From positions 1-10,397 of the forward strand of contig JAJDBA010000248.1 in the NCBI GenBank assembly GCA_029261675.1: DNA of 10,397 bases, given 5' to 3'. This document shows, piece by piece, positions 1-7,266 of this stretch (position 1 is the stretch's first letter; each line of letters starts with the position of its first letter). The stretch comes from Nitrospinaceae bacterium. Its GTDB lineage: Bacteria; Nitrospinota; Nitrospinia; Nitrospinales; VA-1. The notes under the pieces are model-generated. The model saw only the letters and a list, made by a program, of their open reading frames with translations, did not search any database and was not told where the DNA came from. Made by a program: the position numbers and the translations under genes.

Positions 1-24
1 CCCTCAAAATTTCCGTCCTGCTGA

Positions 25-36
25 AAGGAGTCTGGG
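25..36 (+). promoter_or_regulatory. Ribosome binding site of plsX
   Basis: A strong Shine-Dalgarno sequence, AAGGAG, lies at 25-30, six bases before the ATG at 37, and fixes the plsX start. One frame of the preceding bases reads into a TGA at 22-24, which could be the end of an upstream gene. Too little sequence is present to name it; rpmF often sits here in other genomes. Confidence 0.8.
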
Positions 37-1167
37 ATGAAAATCGTGGTTGATGCCATGGGAGGCGACCATGCCCCGCAAGCCATAGTGGAAGGTGCTG
101 TTTTGGCAGCCCGGGAATATGAAACGCCGATCATCCTTACTGGTTTATCTGAAAAAATCCAAACCGAACTCGACAAGCACGATCCTGATCATACTTTGCC
201 TATTGAAATAGTTCATGCAGATGAAGTTGTAGAAATGCATGATAGTCCAGGTAAAGTTCTTCGATCTAAACGAAAATCTTCAATGAAGATCGGTTTGGAT
301 TTGTTGAAGCAGGGTGAAGGCGCGGCGTTTGTGAGTGCTGGTAATACCGGGGCTGTTTTAGCCTACTCAACAGTCATTCTCAGACCCGTAAAGGGTGTAG
401 ACAGACCGGCCATTGCCATTCAGTTGCCAACTTTGAAAGGCACCTCCATTCTTTTAGATGCTGGCGCCAATGTAGACTGTAAGTCTACGCAATTGTTTCA
501 GTTCGGAATTATGGGCCATGTTTTTGCCGAATACGTATTAGAAAAAGAAGATCCCAGTGTCGGGCTTTTAAGCATTGGAGAGGAAGATGGCAAGGGTAAT
601 GAAATTGTCAAAGAAACGTTTCAGATGCTGAAGAAAAGCCATATTAACTTTATTGGTAATGTAGAGGGTAAAGAGGTGTATCGAGGAAATGCAGACGTTA
701 TTGTCTGTGACGGTTTTACTGGAAATGTTGCACTTAAAATCAGTGAGAGCCTTGCCGAAATGATAGGTACTAATCTAAAGCTAATGTTCCAGAGCAATTG
801 GATAAGTAAGCTTGGTTACTTACTTTTAAAGCCTCAATTGGTTCAGTTTAAAAAGAAGGTAGATCATTCCGAAACGGGAGGGGCACCTTTACTAGGCGTA
901 AATGGAGTTGTTATAATTGCTCATGGTAGTTCTTCCCCAAAGGCAATTAAGAATGCAATCCACCGCGCTCATGAATTGAGTGAGAAAAATATCATTGAAC
1001 ATATTAAGCAGGATATCGAATTGAATCTCTCAGATGTTGAAGGGGGCAAAGGTACCCTGTGGAAACAGATAAAAAGTATTGCTTTTGGCAGTGAAACTTC
1101 AGAAAATAAAGAAACTACTTCTGATGACCCACCATCTGTAGACCCCGAACCTAAAGAAACCTCATAA
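37..1167 (+). CDS. plsX: Phosphate acyltransferase PlsX
   Basis: PlsX converts acyl-ACP and phosphate to acyl-phosphate, the acyl donor for PlsY in phospholipid synthesis; it is a peripheral membrane or cytosolic enzyme. The N-terminus MKIVVDAMGGDHAP is the family hallmark. Further conserved stretches are VSAGNTGAVLA (about 100-110), LLDAGANVDCK (about 139-149), VCDGFTGNVALK (about 224-235) and, near residue 290, the region around GVVIIAHGSS. At 376 aa it is slightly longer than typical members of about 330-360 aa. The excess is a hydrophilic acidic tail of roughly 25 residues rich in E, S, T, P and D that looks unstructured. The start is supported by AAGGAG six bases upstream. fabH follows after 12 nt in the same frame, consistent with an operon. 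Identification is secure from the motifs and the fab context. Confidence 0.97.
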   Translation: MKIVVDAMGGDHAPQAIVEGAVLAAREYETPIILTGLSEKIQTELDKHDPDHTLPIEIVHADEVVEMHDSPGKVLRSKRKSSMKIGLDLLKQGEGAAFVSAGNTGAVLAYSTVILRPVKGVDRPAIAIQLPTLKGTSILLDAGANVDCKSTQLFQFGIMGHVFAEYVLEKEDPSVGLLSIGEEDGKGNEIVKETFQMLKKSHINFIGNVEGKEVYRGNADVIVCDGFTGNVALKISESLAEMIGTNLKLMFQSNWISKLGYLLLKPQLVQFKKKVDHSETGGAPLLGVNGVVIIAHGSSSPKAIKNAIHRAHELSEKNIIEHIKQDIELNLSDVEGGKGTLWKQIKSIAFGSETSENKETTSDDPPSVDPEPKETS

Positions 1168-1179
1168 TACTTTCTTGGA

Positions 1180-2175
1180 ATGAACTCTATTTTTAAGGCG
1201 GCAGTAGCGGGAACCGGGGCTTATGTGCCGGAAAAAATCCTCACCAATCGGGACTTGGAAAAAACTCTCGATACGACGGATGAATGGATCACTACCCGTA
1301 CTGGAATAAAGGAGCGTAGGATTGCCGCAGAAAACGAGTCTGCATCAACTATGGCTGCGATCGCGGCACGACAGGCTCTTGAATCGGCTGAGGTGAGTCC
1401 TGATAAAGTGGATATGATCATCGTATGCACATCCACTCCAGATGTTTTATTTCCCTCTACTGCTTGTTTTGTACAAAAGGAACTAAAGGCATTCAACTCT
1501 GCAGCCTACGATATTTCGGCTGTCTGCTCAGGGTTTGTCTTTGGGCTGTCTATAGCAGAACAATATCTTAAAGCAGGCCGTTATGAAAATATTCTAGTGA
1601 TTGGTAGTGAGGCGAACTCAAGGATTGTGGATTGGTCGGATCGCTCAACGTGTATTTTGTTCGGTGATGGTGCAGGTGCTGTTTTACTAAAAAGGGTAGA
1701 GCAAAAAGAATCTATAGGTATCTTATCTACACATATTTATTCAGACGGTGCGTTGTCTGATCTGATAGTAGTGCCAGTGGCTATTGGTAGGGCGGGAATT
1801 AATAAAAAAGACATTGACGATAAAAATTATTTTATAAAAATGTCTGGTAATGCGACTTTCAAAGTAGCTGTGAAAAGAATGAGCAATGTGATTCTTGAGG
1901 CACTCGAATATAATGATTTGAAAATAAGCGATGTTAATCTTCTTATCCCCCATCAAGCCAATCAAAGAATCGTTAGTGCGGTTGCTGAAAAACTGAACTT
2001 TCCTGAAGAGAAAATTATTATGACCATTCAAAAATATGGCAACACCTCTGCTGCATCCATCCCTATTGGCTTTGAGGACGCTAAGCGTGCCGGAAAGATT
2101 AATCCAGGGGATATTTCTGTCTTGGGAGTTGTAGGGGCTGGTTTGACCTGGGGATCGGCGGTGATCAAATGGTAA
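1180..2175 (+). CDS. fabH: 3-oxoacyl-ACP synthase III (KAS III, FabH)
   Basis: FabH condenses an acyl-CoA, usually acetyl-CoA, with malonyl-ACP to start fatty acid synthesis. The 331-aa thiolase-fold protein shows the family start (GTGAYVPEKILTN, residues 11-23) and DEWITTRTGIKERR (34-47). The catalytic triad is intact: Cys116 in AVCSGF, His258 in IPHQAN and Asn288 in YGNTSAAS. It also has the glycine-rich C-terminal end GVVGAGLTWGSAVIKW. The ATG at 1180 is the only sensible start, because the plsX stop lies 12 nt upstream in the same frame. The Shine-Dalgarno signal is poor (a GGA abuts the ATG), so translation may be coupled to plsX. The 3' end overlaps fabD by 7 nt. Confidence 0.97.
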   Translation: MNSIFKAAVAGTGAYVPEKILTNRDLEKTLDTTDEWITTRTGIKERRIAAENESASTMAAIAARQALESAEVSPDKVDMIIVCTSTPDVLFPSTACFVQKELKAFNSAAYDISAVCSGFVFGLSIAEQYLKAGRYENILVIGSEANSRIVDWSDRSTCILFGDGAGAVLLKRVEQKESIGILSTHIYSDGALSDLIVVPVAIGRAGINKKDIDDKNYFIKMSGNATFKVAVKRMSNVILEALEYNDLKISDVNLLIPHQANQRIVSAVAEKLNFPEEKIIMTIQKYGNTSAASIPIGFEDAKRAGKINPGDISVLGVVGAGLTWGSAVIKW

Positions 2176-3104
2176 AGATTGCTTTCGTATTTCCCGGTCA
2201 AGGATCGCAATTCATCGGTATGGGAAAAGATTTTTATGACCATGTTCCAGATGCAAAAGAATTGTTTGATGAGGCCGTTGACGTGCTTGGCTATGATCTT
2301 GCAAATATTTGTTTTAATGGGCCGGAGGAGACTCTCAAGTTAACTGAAAATACACAGCCTGCTCTGTTGATCCACAGTACAATGGCCTTGAAAATTCTAA
2401 GGGAAAATGGTATTAATTCGGTACTTGCTGCGGGCCATAGCTTGGGAGAGTTTTCGGCTTTGGTAGCTGCAGGTGCGCTGAAATTTCGAGACGCTGTCCG
2501 ATTGGTGCGGTTACGCGGACAATTCATGCAGGAAGCGGTTCCAGTTGGAATAGGGTCGATGGCGGCTATTATTGGTTTGCCTGTTGAGTCGATTCAGGAA
2601 CTGTGTGACAAGGTGTCAAGCAAGACTAATCTTGTGCAACCAGCAAACTTAAATAGTCCGGTGCAAACGGTAATAGCCGGGCACAAGAAAGCCGTTGAAA
2701 TGGTTTCTGAGAATGCTTTGTCGGCAGGGGCTAAAAAAGCGGTCATGCTCCCGGTGAGTGCTCCATTTCATAGTGCCCTTATGAAGCCGGCAGAAATCAG
2801 ATTGCAAAAAGAATTGGAAGATACTGAGTTTTATGACCTGTCCTTTCCTATAATCAATAATATTGAAGCTAAGCCCATTACCAAAGGAAGTGAAGCAAGA
2901 GAGTCTCTGGTTAAACAAGTGTGTTCGCCGGTTCGGTGGTGTGAGACCATGCAAAGTATCGTTGACCATAAAATCGAAGCTGTTGTGGAGTTGGGCTCTG
3001 GGAAAGTTTTAAGTGGATTGATGAAAAGGTTTGATAAAAGCATAAATTGCTATCAGGTCGGTGATAGGGAAACATTGTCGCAAACTTTAGCGGCTTTAAA
3101 ATAA
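2169..3104 (+). CDS. fabD: Malonyl-CoA:ACP S-malonyltransferase FabD
   Basis: FabD transfers malonyl from CoA to the acyl carrier protein, supplying extender units to FabH and FabF. The 311-aa protein carries all hallmarks: FVFPGQGSQ (residues 6-14, Gln11 of the oxyanion hole), the nucleophile elbow GHSLGE with Ser91, Arg116 in RLRGQFMQEAVP that binds the malonyl carboxylate, and the catalytic His201 in APFHS. It is of normal length for the family. The ATG lies inside the end of fabH (7-nt overlap, 2169-2175), typical of translational coupling. fabG follows after 18 nt, measured to its preferred ATG. Confidence 0.97.
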   Translation: MVKIAFVFPGQGSQFIGMGKDFYDHVPDAKELFDEAVDVLGYDLANICFNGPEETLKLTENTQPALLIHSTMALKILRENGINSVLAAGHSLGEFSALVAAGALKFRDAVRLVRLRGQFMQEAVPVGIGSMAAIIGLPVESIQELCDKVSSKTNLVQPANLNSPVQTVIAGHKKAVEMVSENALSAGAKKAVMLPVSAPFHSALMKPAEIRLQKELEDTEFYDLSFPIINNIEAKPITKGSEARESLVKQVCSPVRWCETMQSIVDHKIEAVVELGSGKVLSGLMKRFDKSINCYQVGDRETLSQTLAALK

Positions 3105-3122
3105 TACAATTTGGATGCAATA

Positions 3123-3806
3123 ATGGAATTGGACGGAAAAGTTGCTCTGGTAACAGGCGGCGCTCAGGGAATAGGGAGAATCATTAGTGAAGAGTTGGCG
3201 GGGCAGGGTGCCCATGTTATTTTGGGAGATGTCAACTTGGAAGGTGCCGAAAAAACGGCAGCAGAATTAAAACAAAGTGGGGCGAAGGCCTCTGCTATTC
3301 GAATTGATGTTTCAAGTGCTGCTGATGTGCAAAGTGTATTCGATTCGATTATCAAAGAATACAAGCCGGTTGATATTGTTGTTAACAATGCTGGCATCAC
3401 TCGGGATGGTTTACTGGTGCGCATGAAAGAGGCCGACTGGGACTTGGTAATGGACATTAATTTAAAGGGTAGCTTTTTGTGCAGCCAGCAAGCGGCCAAG
3501 CAAATGATGAAACAAAAAAGCGGTGCTATTGTAAATATTGCATCGATTGTAGGAATAATGGGGAATTTTGGTCAAGCTAATTACTCGGCTTCAAAAGCAG
3601 GCTTGATCGGCTTTACAAAAACCTTGGCTCGCGAGGTTGCACCTCGGGGCATTCGTGCAAATGCAGTTGCTCCTGGGTTTATTGATACGGAGATGACTCG
3701 GGTTTTGGAAGAATCGGTTCGTGCAAAATTAGTAGAACAAATTCCACTTGCAAGATTAGGCCAGCCGGAAGATGTTGCGCGTTGTGTTTCTTTTTTGTTT
3801 TCATAA
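3123..3806 (+). CDS. fabG: 3-oxoacyl-ACP reductase FabG, cut short by an in-frame stop
   Basis: FabG is the NADPH-dependent ketoacyl-ACP reductase of the elongation cycle, a short-chain dehydrogenase that works as a tetramer. From the ATG at 3123 the protein shows TGGAQGIG (11-18, cofactor loop), NNAG (88-91), the catalytic Ser141, Tyr154 and Lys158 (YSASK), Asn113 and PG (184-185). A TTG at 3111 would add four residues, but MELDGKVALVTGG is the usual family start. The frame hits TAA at 3804 after 227 residues (FLFS). The expected C-terminus (KASYITGQVINVNGG and onward) follows in the same frame and ends at a normal TAA at 3861-3863. The intact product would be 246 aa, the standard family length. 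The missing 19 residues include the ITG and VNGG segments that pack near the active site and the subunit interface in this family, so the short protein is probably defective. A nonsense mutation, a sequencing error or readthrough could explain this. Confidence 0.93.
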   Translation: MELDGKVALVTGGAQGIGRIISEELAGQGAHVILGDVNLEGAEKTAAELKQSGAKASAIRIDVSSAADVQSVFDSIIKEYKPVDIVVNNAGITRDGLLVRMKEADWDLVMDINLKGSFLCSQQAAKQMMKQKSGAIVNIASIVGIMGNFGQANYSASKAGLIGFTKTLAREVAPRGIRANAVAPGFIDTEMTRVLEESVRAKLVEQIPLARLGQPEDVARCVSFLFS

Positions 3807-3863
3807 AAGGCCAGTTATATTACAGGTCAGGTAATAAATGTAAACGGTGGTATGTTGATGTAA
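3804..3863 (+). other. In-frame TAA and orphaned fabG 3' coding remnant
   Basis: The TAA at 3804-3806 is followed, with no frame change, by codons for KASYITGQVINVNGGMLM and then a TAA at 3861-3863. This matches the usual FabG C-terminus (SDxAxYITGxxxxVNGGM) residue for residue, with the stop replacing the residue after FLFS, normally Asp or a similar residue. A one-base change from a sense codon such as GAA is enough to explain it. No insertion or deletion is needed. Confidence 0.88.
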
Positions 3864-3887
3864 TTCCAACTAGGAGTTTGAAAAAAT

Positions 3888-4121
3888 ATGTCTGTTGAAG
3901 AAAAAGTAAAAGAAATTATTGTCGATCAATTGGGAGTAGATGAAAAACAGGTAAATCCGGAAGCATCTTTTATTGATGATCTCGGTGCTGACTCTTTGGA
4001 TACGGTAGAGCTGGTCATGGCTTTGGAAGAGGAATTTGATGTTGAGATTCCAGATGAAGATGCTGAAAAGATCGGTACGGTCCAAAATGCAATTGACTAT
4101 ATTAAAGGCCACACTAATTGA
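3888..4121 (+). CDS. acpP: Acyl carrier protein
   Basis: AcpP carries growing acyl chains on a 4'-phosphopantetheine arm to all FASII enzymes. The 77-aa, highly acidic four-helix protein has the strictly conserved DSL motif at residues 35-37 in DDLGADSLDTVELVMALEEE. Ser36 is the phosphopantetheine attachment site. Helix III residues (VEIPDEDAEKIGTV) are typical, and the length is normal. The start is supported by TAGGAG at 3871-3876. It follows the displaced fabG stop by 24 nt and precedes a 202-nt gene-free stretch before fabF. Such a gap may allow a separate, more abundant acpP transcript. Confidence 0.98.
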   Translation: MSVEEKVKEIIVDQLGVDEKQVNPEASFIDDLGADSLDTVELVMALEEEFDVEIPDEDAEKIGTVQNAIDYIKGHTN

Positions 4122-4131
4122 ATCTTCCAAG

Positions 4132-4157
4132 TGGATGTCATTCAAATGGATGTCATT
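4132..4157 (+). repeat. 11-bp direct repeat downstream of acpP
   Basis: TGGATGTCATT occurs at 4132-4142 and again at 4147-4157, a period of 15 nt. Both copies lie in the loop of the inverted repeat CCAAGTG/CACTTGG just after the acpP stop. The repeat is exact; its function is unknown. Confidence 0.7.
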
Positions 4158-4218
4158 TTTCACTTGGTGTGAATAGCAAACAGTAGGGCTAGTATTACAG
4201 TCTATCCGCACTTCCTCA

Positions 4219-4260
4219 AGGCGTAGCCATCACCACGCCTGTTAAATTAAAATATTTTTT
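4219..4260 (+). terminator. Weak terminator-like hairpin after acpP
   Basis: AGGCGT (4219-4224) pairs with ACGCCT (4235-4240) across a 10-nt loop. About 14 nt of AT-rich sequence then leads into a run of six T at 4255-4260. The stem is short and the T run does not abut it, so this would be at best a partial terminator or a processing site setting acpP expression above fabF. Confidence 0.25.
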
Positions 4261-4302
4261 GGATATCCCCGTCTACGTGCGGCGGGGTCGTTCGTTAGCC
4301 TT

Positions 4303-4323
4303 CCTCATTCCTGAGGTGAATTG
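4303..4323 (+). promoter_or_regulatory. Hairpin overlapping the fabF ribosome binding site
   Basis: CCTCA (4303-4307) is complementary to TGAGG (4312-4316) with a 4-nt TTCC loop. The 3' arm contains GAGG (4313-4316), the Shine-Dalgarno sequence seven bases before the ATG at 4324. Folding would hide the ribosome binding site. The 5-bp stem is modest, so regulation is only a possibility. Confidence 0.35.
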
Positions 4324-5559
4324 ATGAAAAGACGTGTAGTTGTGACTGGGTTGGGGATTGTTTCCCCTATCGGTCTGGGAGAGAAAGCGAACCATGAGGC
4401 ATTATTTAATGGTCGCTCCGGGGTGGATATCATCACGACCTTTACCCCAGAGGAAGATTTCCCCGTAAAAATTGCGGGAGAGGTTAAAGGATTTGACCCT
4501 AAGGATTATATCGATCATAAAGATATAAAAAAAATGGATCGATTTATTCATTATGCTATGGCCTGTAGCAAAATGGCTTTGGATCAATCTGGATTGGAAA
4601 TCAATGACTCTAATGCCGAGCAAGTCGGGGTCATGGTAGGTGTAGGTCTTGGCGGTCTTCCTGCAATAGAAAAATACCACGATATTTTTAAAGAAAAAGG
4701 GGTTAAGAAAATCACTCCCTTTTTTATTCCCATGCTGATAGCGAATCTAGCATCTGGTCAAGTTTCTATACTTACGGGAGCCAAAGGTCCTAATTCCTGT
4801 GTGGTGACAGCATGTGCAACGGGAACGCATTCGATTGGTGAAGCTGCTCGTCTCATCCAATATGGCGATGCGGATGTGATGATTGCAGGGGGTACAGAAT
4901 CTGTTATCACTCCTCTTTGCGTCGGCGGTTTCAATGCAGCGAAAGCTTTGTCTCATCGAAACGATGATCCTCAAGGAGCCAGTCGACCTTTTGATAAAAA
5001 TCGCGACGGATTTGTAATTGGTGAAGGTTGTGGCGTGTTGATTCTTGAAGAGCTTGAGCATGCTAAAAAGAGAGGCGCAAATATTCGTGGAGAGGTTATT
5101 GGTTATGCTCTCAATGGAGATGCTCATCATATTACAGCAACCGCTCCAGGAGGCGAGGGTGCAGCCCGTTGCATGAATCTGGCGTTGAAAAATGCTGGGA
5201 TAAATAAAGAAGACGTGGATTATATCAATGCTCATGGCACTTCAACGGGTGCGGATGCAACAGAAACCCAGGCAATAAAAACCGTTTTTAATGGTAGCGT
5301 GCCCCCAGTCAGTTCAACGAAATCCATGACCGGTCATCTCTTGGGGGCGGCAGGCGGGGTCGAAGCGATTTACTCGATCATGGCTCTTGAGAATGGAGTG
5401 CTACCTCCTACCATAAATTACACCACACCTGACCCGGAATGTGACCTTGATTACGTGCCGAATGAAGCTAGGGAGGCAAAGGTGGATATTTGTCTTTCCA
5501 ATTCCTTTGGTTTTGGTGGCACCAATGGAGTTCTGGTTTTTAAAAAATTCTCAGAGTAG
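4324..5559 (+). CDS. fabF: 3-oxoacyl-ACP synthase II (KAS II, FabF)
   Basis: FabF elongates acyl-ACP with malonyl-ACP. The 411-aa protein has the KAS I/II Cys-His-His triad: Cys164 in VVTACATGTHS, His304 in NAHGTSTGADATE and His338 in STKSMTGHLLGAAGG. The conserved Lys333 is also in that last motif. The C-terminal SNSFGFGGTN loop and start MKRRVVVTGLG are typical, and the length is normal. A TTG at 4321 would add one Met, but the ATG at 4324 has GAGG at the proper distance. That site lies in a small hairpin. rnc starts 8 nt after the stop, so fabF and rnc are probably cotranscribed. Confidence 0.97.
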   Translation: MKRRVVVTGLGIVSPIGLGEKANHEALFNGRSGVDIITTFTPEEDFPVKIAGEVKGFDPKDYIDHKDIKKMDRFIHYAMACSKMALDQSGLEINDSNAEQVGVMVGVGLGGLPAIEKYHDIFKEKGVKKITPFFIPMLIANLASGQVSILTGAKGPNSCVVTACATGTHSIGEAARLIQYGDADVMIAGGTESVITPLCVGGFNAAKALSHRNDDPQGASRPFDKNRDGFVIGEGCGVLILEELEHAKKRGANIRGEVIGYALNGDAHHITATAPGGEGAARCMNLALKNAGINKEDVDYINAHGTSTGADATETQAIKTVFNGSVPPVSSTKSMTGHLLGAAGGVEAIYSIMALENGVLPPTINYTTPDPECDLDYVPNEAREAKVDICLSNSFGFGGTNGVLVFKKFSE

Positions 5560-5567
5560 GTTTGAAA

Positions 5568-6305
5568 ATGGAATTTCCAGAAGCAAGGATGGGTGAATTA
5601 GTTTCTCTTCAAGATCAAACTAAGTATAAATTTTTAGATTTAAAATTACTCAATAAAGCCCTCACCCATAAGTCCTACGCAAACGAAAAAAGCGAAAACC
5701 TTAAACATAATGAGCGGATGGAGTTTTTGGGTGATTCCGTTTTAGATATCCTTGTTAGCGATTATCTGGTGAGAGAATACAGTGATTTTGCCGAAGGAAC
5801 ATTGTCGAAAATTCGGGCAGCTGTTGTCAATGAAACTTGCCTTGCAAAATTGGCTCAGAAAATCGATTTAGGGAGCTACCTATTATTGGGACGAGGAGAA
5901 GACCTGTCGGGTGGAAGGCTGAAGCCTTCTATTCTTGCAGATGCGTTTGAAGCCCTTGCGGGTGCTGTGTTTCGTGATGGAGGACTGAATGCTGCTTCGA
6001 AAATTTTCCTTCCGTTACTTGTAGAGGAGGTTAAAAAAACGGCAGAATCTTGGTCTTTCAGGGATTTTAAAAGCGATTTGCAGGAATATACGCAAAATAA
6101 ACTGAATTGTATTCCTTCTTATAAAGTTGTTAGAGAAATTGGTCCAGACCATGCCAAAGAATTTGAAGTGGTTGTTGTTATCAAAAACGAGGAAAAAGGC
6201 AAAGGATTGGGGCGGAGTAAAAAAGAAGCTGAGCAAGCCGCCGCAAAAATTGCCATAGGAAAATTCCCCACAAATGGCAATGGTAATAAAATTGCCAACT
6301 CTTGA
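5568..6305 (+). CDS. rnc: Ribonuclease III
   Basis: RNase III cleaves double-stranded RNA in rRNA precursors and some mRNAs, acting as a homodimer with Mg2+. From the ATG at 5568 (245 aa) the nuclease domain carries the signature NERMEFLGDSVLD (48-60) with catalytic Glu52 and Asp56. ILADAFEALAGAVFRD follows, with Asp125 and Glu128. A double-stranded RNA binding domain (about 159-235) begins DFKSDLQEYTQ and ends GRSKKEAEQAAAKIAI. A TTG at 5562 would add two residues. An internal ATG at 5589 has its purine-rich stretch too close, whereas 5568 has GTAGG about seven bases upstream. The fab-rnc linkage is common in bacteria. Confidence 0.97.
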   Translation: MEFPEARMGELVSLQDQTKYKFLDLKLLNKALTHKSYANEKSENLKHNERMEFLGDSVLDILVSDYLVREYSDFAEGTLSKIRAAVVNETCLAKLAQKIDLGSYLLLGRGEDLSGGRLKPSILADAFEALAGAVFRDGGLNAASKIFLPLLVEEVKKTAESWSFRDFKSDLQEYTQNKLNCIPSYKVVREIGPDHAKEFEVVVVIKNEEKGKGLGRSKKEAEQAAAKIAIGKFPTNGNGNKIANS

Positions 6306-6356
6306 TAAATTGTGAGATAGAATAAAGCCTTTTTTACCCATATTCATTTAATCAAA

Positions 6357-6767
6357 ATGCTCGAAGACTGGCTTCTCAGAAAAAAAGAAATAGAGGGCAC
6401 CAAAGATACCTTACAAGGAGCAGATCTTTGTAATGCCAAACTCATGGAAGCTAAATTGAGCAATGCTCAATTGGAAGAGGCCGATTTGACAGCCGCGTAT
6501 TTGATACGTGCCGATCTTAGTGGGGCCAATCTCTCCGGTGCGGACCTGACACAAGCCGTTTTAAGTGAAGCGAACCTATCGGGAGCAGATATGAACGGAG
6601 CCGAATTGACCGATACCTTTTTAAATGGGGCAAATTTGCAAGGTGTGATCAACTTGACTTGCGAACAAATCGAATTGTCTAACTATGATAAGGATACGGT
6701 TTTTCCAAGTTATATGACAATTAAATGGTCGGCTGATGGCTATTGCGAATGTGTCGAAGATAATTAA
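6357..6767 (+). CDS. Pentapeptide-repeat protein
   Basis: This 136-aa protein has about 15-16 consecutive pentapeptides of the A(D/N/E)LxX type from residue 21 to about 97 (GADLC, NAKLM, EAKLS ... GANLQ). They are expected to form about four coils of a right-handed quadrilateral beta-helix. It has a short charged N-terminal helix (1-20) and a non-repeat C-terminal segment starting LTCEQIE, a tail often seen in small bacterial pentapeptide proteins. The protein ends with a CxC (Cys130, Cys132) near the C-terminus. No signal peptide or membrane segment is seen. No clear Shine-Dalgarno sequence precedes the ATG. It lies 51 nt after rnc and 17 nt before the cyclic-nucleotide-binding gene. The family has many roles, so no specific function can be given. 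Confidence 0.9.
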   Translation: MLEDWLLRKKEIEGTKDTLQGADLCNAKLMEAKLSNAQLEEADLTAAYLIRADLSGANLSGADLTQAVLSEANLSGADMNGAELTDTFLNGANLQGVINLTCEQIELSNYDKDTVFPSYMTIKWSADGYCECVEDN

Positions 6768-6784
6768 TTATAGGAAACGGGACA

Positions 6785-7258
6785 ATGAATGAAAAAGAGA
6801 TACTTGGCTTAATGAAAGAAATTTCCTTTTTTAAGCCTTTCACTCTTACTGAAAAGAAAAAGATGGCATCGATTGATAGCCATATAGTTGAATACAAAAA
6901 GGGTGAACATGTTATACGGCAAGGAGAAAAGGACTCTACCATTTTTGTGCTTCTCAAGGGTAGCCTGGCGATAACAAAAGATGAAGTCCCCGATGCGGAA
7001 TTAAACACATTGAACGCCGGAGCAATGTTTGGAGAGGTGCCTTTGATCACTGGAAAATCTCGTTCAACGAATGTAATTGCCAAAAAAAAAGTAATTGTTC
7101 TAAAGATGGATAGTTATCTTCTCAAAACTTTAGATCCTGCAATATTAAACAAATTTAAAGATCATCTTTTGAAAATATTGATAGGCAGACTGGATGAAAT
7201 GAATATTGCCATGGCTGCTTTTAAACAGGAATTTGAGAAGATGTATCGGCGTCTATAA
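6785..7258 (+). CDS. Stand-alone cyclic nucleotide-binding domain protein
   Basis: This 157-aa protein is essentially one cNMP-binding beta-roll. Residues 12-22 resemble the N-terminal start of such domains (ISFFKPFT). A GEHVIRQGEKDSTIFVLLKGSLAI stretch spans about 40-63, and the phosphate-binding cassette is MFGEVPLITGKSRSTN (81-96). Glu84 and Arg93 occupy the positions that contact ribose and phosphate in canonical binders, so ligand binding is plausible. The C-terminal 40 residues look helical and are not a recognisable helix-turn-helix, so it is not a Crp/Fnr-type regulator. Alone, it could act as a sensor subunit for a partner. The start is supported by AGGA nine bases upstream. It sits between the pentapeptide-repeat gene and a small membrane protein gene on the same strand. 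Confidence 0.9.
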   Translation: MNEKEILGLMKEISFFKPFTLTEKKKMASIDSHIVEYKKGEHVIRQGEKDSTIFVLLKGSLAITKDEVPDAELNTLNAGAMFGEVPLITGKSRSTNVIAKKKVIVLKMDSYLLKTLDPAILNKFKDHLLKILIGRLDEMNIAMAAFKQEFEKMYRRL

Positions 7259-7266
7259 TACCGTTG

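Larger units (their letters stand above)
4122..4323 (+). promoter_or_regulatory. Gene-free spacer between acpP and fabF with several inverted repeats
   Basis: No coding sequence is visible in these 202 nt. In order they hold: a long-loop inverted repeat CCAAGTG (4127-4133) with CACTTGG (4161-4167), enclosing a direct repeat; a 6-bp stem with a T-rich tail (4219-4260); CCCCG (4267-4271) with CGGGG (4283-4287); and a small hairpin covering the fabF ribosome binding site. I found no convincing -35/-10 pair. The density of short stems suggests a structured leader or an acpP 3' end with a fabF leader, but this is inferred by eye without folding energies. Confidence 0.35.

Noticed and set aside
3804..3806. 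Programmed recoding (selenocysteine, pyrrolysine or a reassigned stop) at the fabG TAA
   Set aside because: The codon is TAA, not TGA or TAG. Several neighbouring genes end at TAA at their expected C-termini, and FabG needs no special residue there. A point mutation or sequencing error is simpler.
4164..4195. Promoter TTGGTG ... TAGTAT upstream of fabF
   Set aside because: The spacer is 20 bp and both boxes are imperfect, so it is not a supportable sigma-70 promoter.
4747..5235. Long minus-strand reading frame inside fabF
   Set aside because: It is antisense to a region coding for conserved FabF motifs, has no ribosome binding site and an implausible composition. It is a shadow frame.
6275..6297. 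Hairpin TGGCAA/TTGCCA as an rnc terminator
   Set aside because: It lies inside the rnc coding end, has a weak 6-bp stem with an 11-nt loop, and is not followed by a T run.
6357..6767. Qnr-type gyrase-protecting quinolone resistance protein
   Set aside because: Pentapeptide repeats are shared by many unrelated proteins. This one has only about 15-16 repeats and lacks the length (about 218 aa) and loops of Qnr proteins.
6785..7258. Crp/Fnr family transcription regulator
   Set aside because: After the cNMP-binding domain only about 40 helical residues remain, with no recognisable helix-turn-helix domain.
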